Assembly (NCBI GenBank): GCA_016280855.1
Contig: JAEEHP010000072.1
Span: forward strand, 1-64,000
DNA: 64,000 nt
Origin: Bacteroidaceae bacterium
GTDB lineage: Bacteria > Bacteroidota > Bacteroidia > Bacteroidales > Bacteroidaceae
Reading direction: 5' to 3'
This document shows positions 63,817 to 64,000 of this stretch, piece by piece; positions within the stretch are counted from its first letter, which is position 1, and every line of letters starts with the position of its first letter. A program made the position numbers and the translations under genes. The notes under the pieces were generated by a model. That model was given only the letters and a program-made list of their open reading frames with translations, did no database searches and was not told the origin of the DNA.

Positions 63817-64000
63817 CCCTCCTTCACCGTCCGCGTTCAGGCTCCTTCCGAGGTGGTTCAAGGCGACCGCTTCCGAGTGTCGTATGTGGTGAATACCTCT
63901 GATGTTGATGACTTCAAGATTGAGCCGTTCGAAGGTCTCGTGGAACTGTTTGGTCCCAGTCGCAGTCAGTCGTCGAGTTTCTCGATGGTCAATGGCAAAA
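63736..64000 (+). CDS. batD: BatD, N-terminal part (cut by window end)
   Basis: Open to the right edge; 88 codons visible. The N-terminus MRTIYKILIALLLTAPSL starts a signal peptide, but residues 15-28 (APSLIGRAGGVPAP) are encoded by the GC-rich repeat. Then the mature BatD N-terminus follows: SFTVRVQAPSEVVQGDRFRV and SYVVNTSDVDDFKIEPFEG. BatD is a periplasmic/membrane protein at the end of the Bat operon. Signal cleavage may now be inside the repeat-derived part. Confidence 0.82.
   Translation, partial: MRTIYKILIALLLTAPSLIGRAGGVPAPSFTVRVQAPSEVVQGDRFRVSYVVNTSDVDDFKIEPFEGLVELFGPSRSQSSSFSMVNGK

Overview
The window looks like chromosomal DNA of a fairly GC-rich member of the Bacteroidales, most likely a Prevotellaceae species. 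Evidence: (i) promoters of the Bacteroidetes type (TTTG, then about 19-21 bp, then TAnnTTTG) stand before most transcription units; (ii) the families are typical of the group (DUF4295 next to L28/L33, DUF6452/DUF6048, a Bat aerotolerance operon, a ferredoxin-less IorA, a FadL-like OMP, a C10 protease and a GH2 enzyme with short sorting-like tails, BACON-like lipoprotein); (iii) Shine-Dalgarno sites are not evident. I saw no rRNA, tRNA, CRISPR array, prophage or intact insertion sequence.

Layout: 1-396 is the 3' end of an outer-membrane beta-barrel gene. 773-4323 (-) is ftsK plus a LOG-family gene. 4440-9475 (+) has an RNase D-like nuclease, an RlmI-like methyltransferase, a small-RNA candidate, a Tyr/Gly/Ser-rich secreted protein and a FadL-like porin. 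9714-15919 has a BspA-like LRR protein, a single-pass membrane protein, an omega-amidase, iorAB and an OmpA protein. 16239-24177 (-) holds an acyl-CoA ligase with its probable cupin regulator, a tyrosine phosphatase, an aldo/keto reductase and a large secreted GH2 enzyme. 24378-33270 (+) has a THUMP methyltransferase, a DPP IV-like peptidase, a GT2/DUF6452/DUF6048 cluster and apbE. 33271-34504 is a gene-poor stretch full of hairpins and repeats. 34505-43563 has DUF389, queF, MBL hydrolase, rsmG, nhaC, kdgK-eda, a C10 protease and an HD protein. 43694-50018 has LptD, a BACON-like lipoprotein and a GH51 enzyme. 50147-64000 is a housekeeping block: map, tsaD, pncC, rpmB-rpmG-DUF4295, ftsY, rimO, two HU-type genes and the moxR/bat operon, cut by the window end inside batD.

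The most unusual signal is the repeat landscape rather than a gene cassette. Short intergenic gaps are filled by at least five families: (a) REPIN-like pairs of inverted GC-rich palindromes at three loci, which have entered coding sequence in tsaD, rimO and batD; (b) arrays of 7- or 8-bp units with a different unit at each locus, usually touching a start or stop codon; (c) 22-bp tandem arrays with a co-varying palindromic core at two loci; (d) a roughly 50-bp AT-rich element at two loci; (e) small GACC-GGTC palindromes beside the short-unit arrays. The in-frame spread of family (a) into essential genes recalls Rickettsia palindromic elements and is the observation I would follow first.

All functions are inferred from sequence motifs read by eye; no database search was run.
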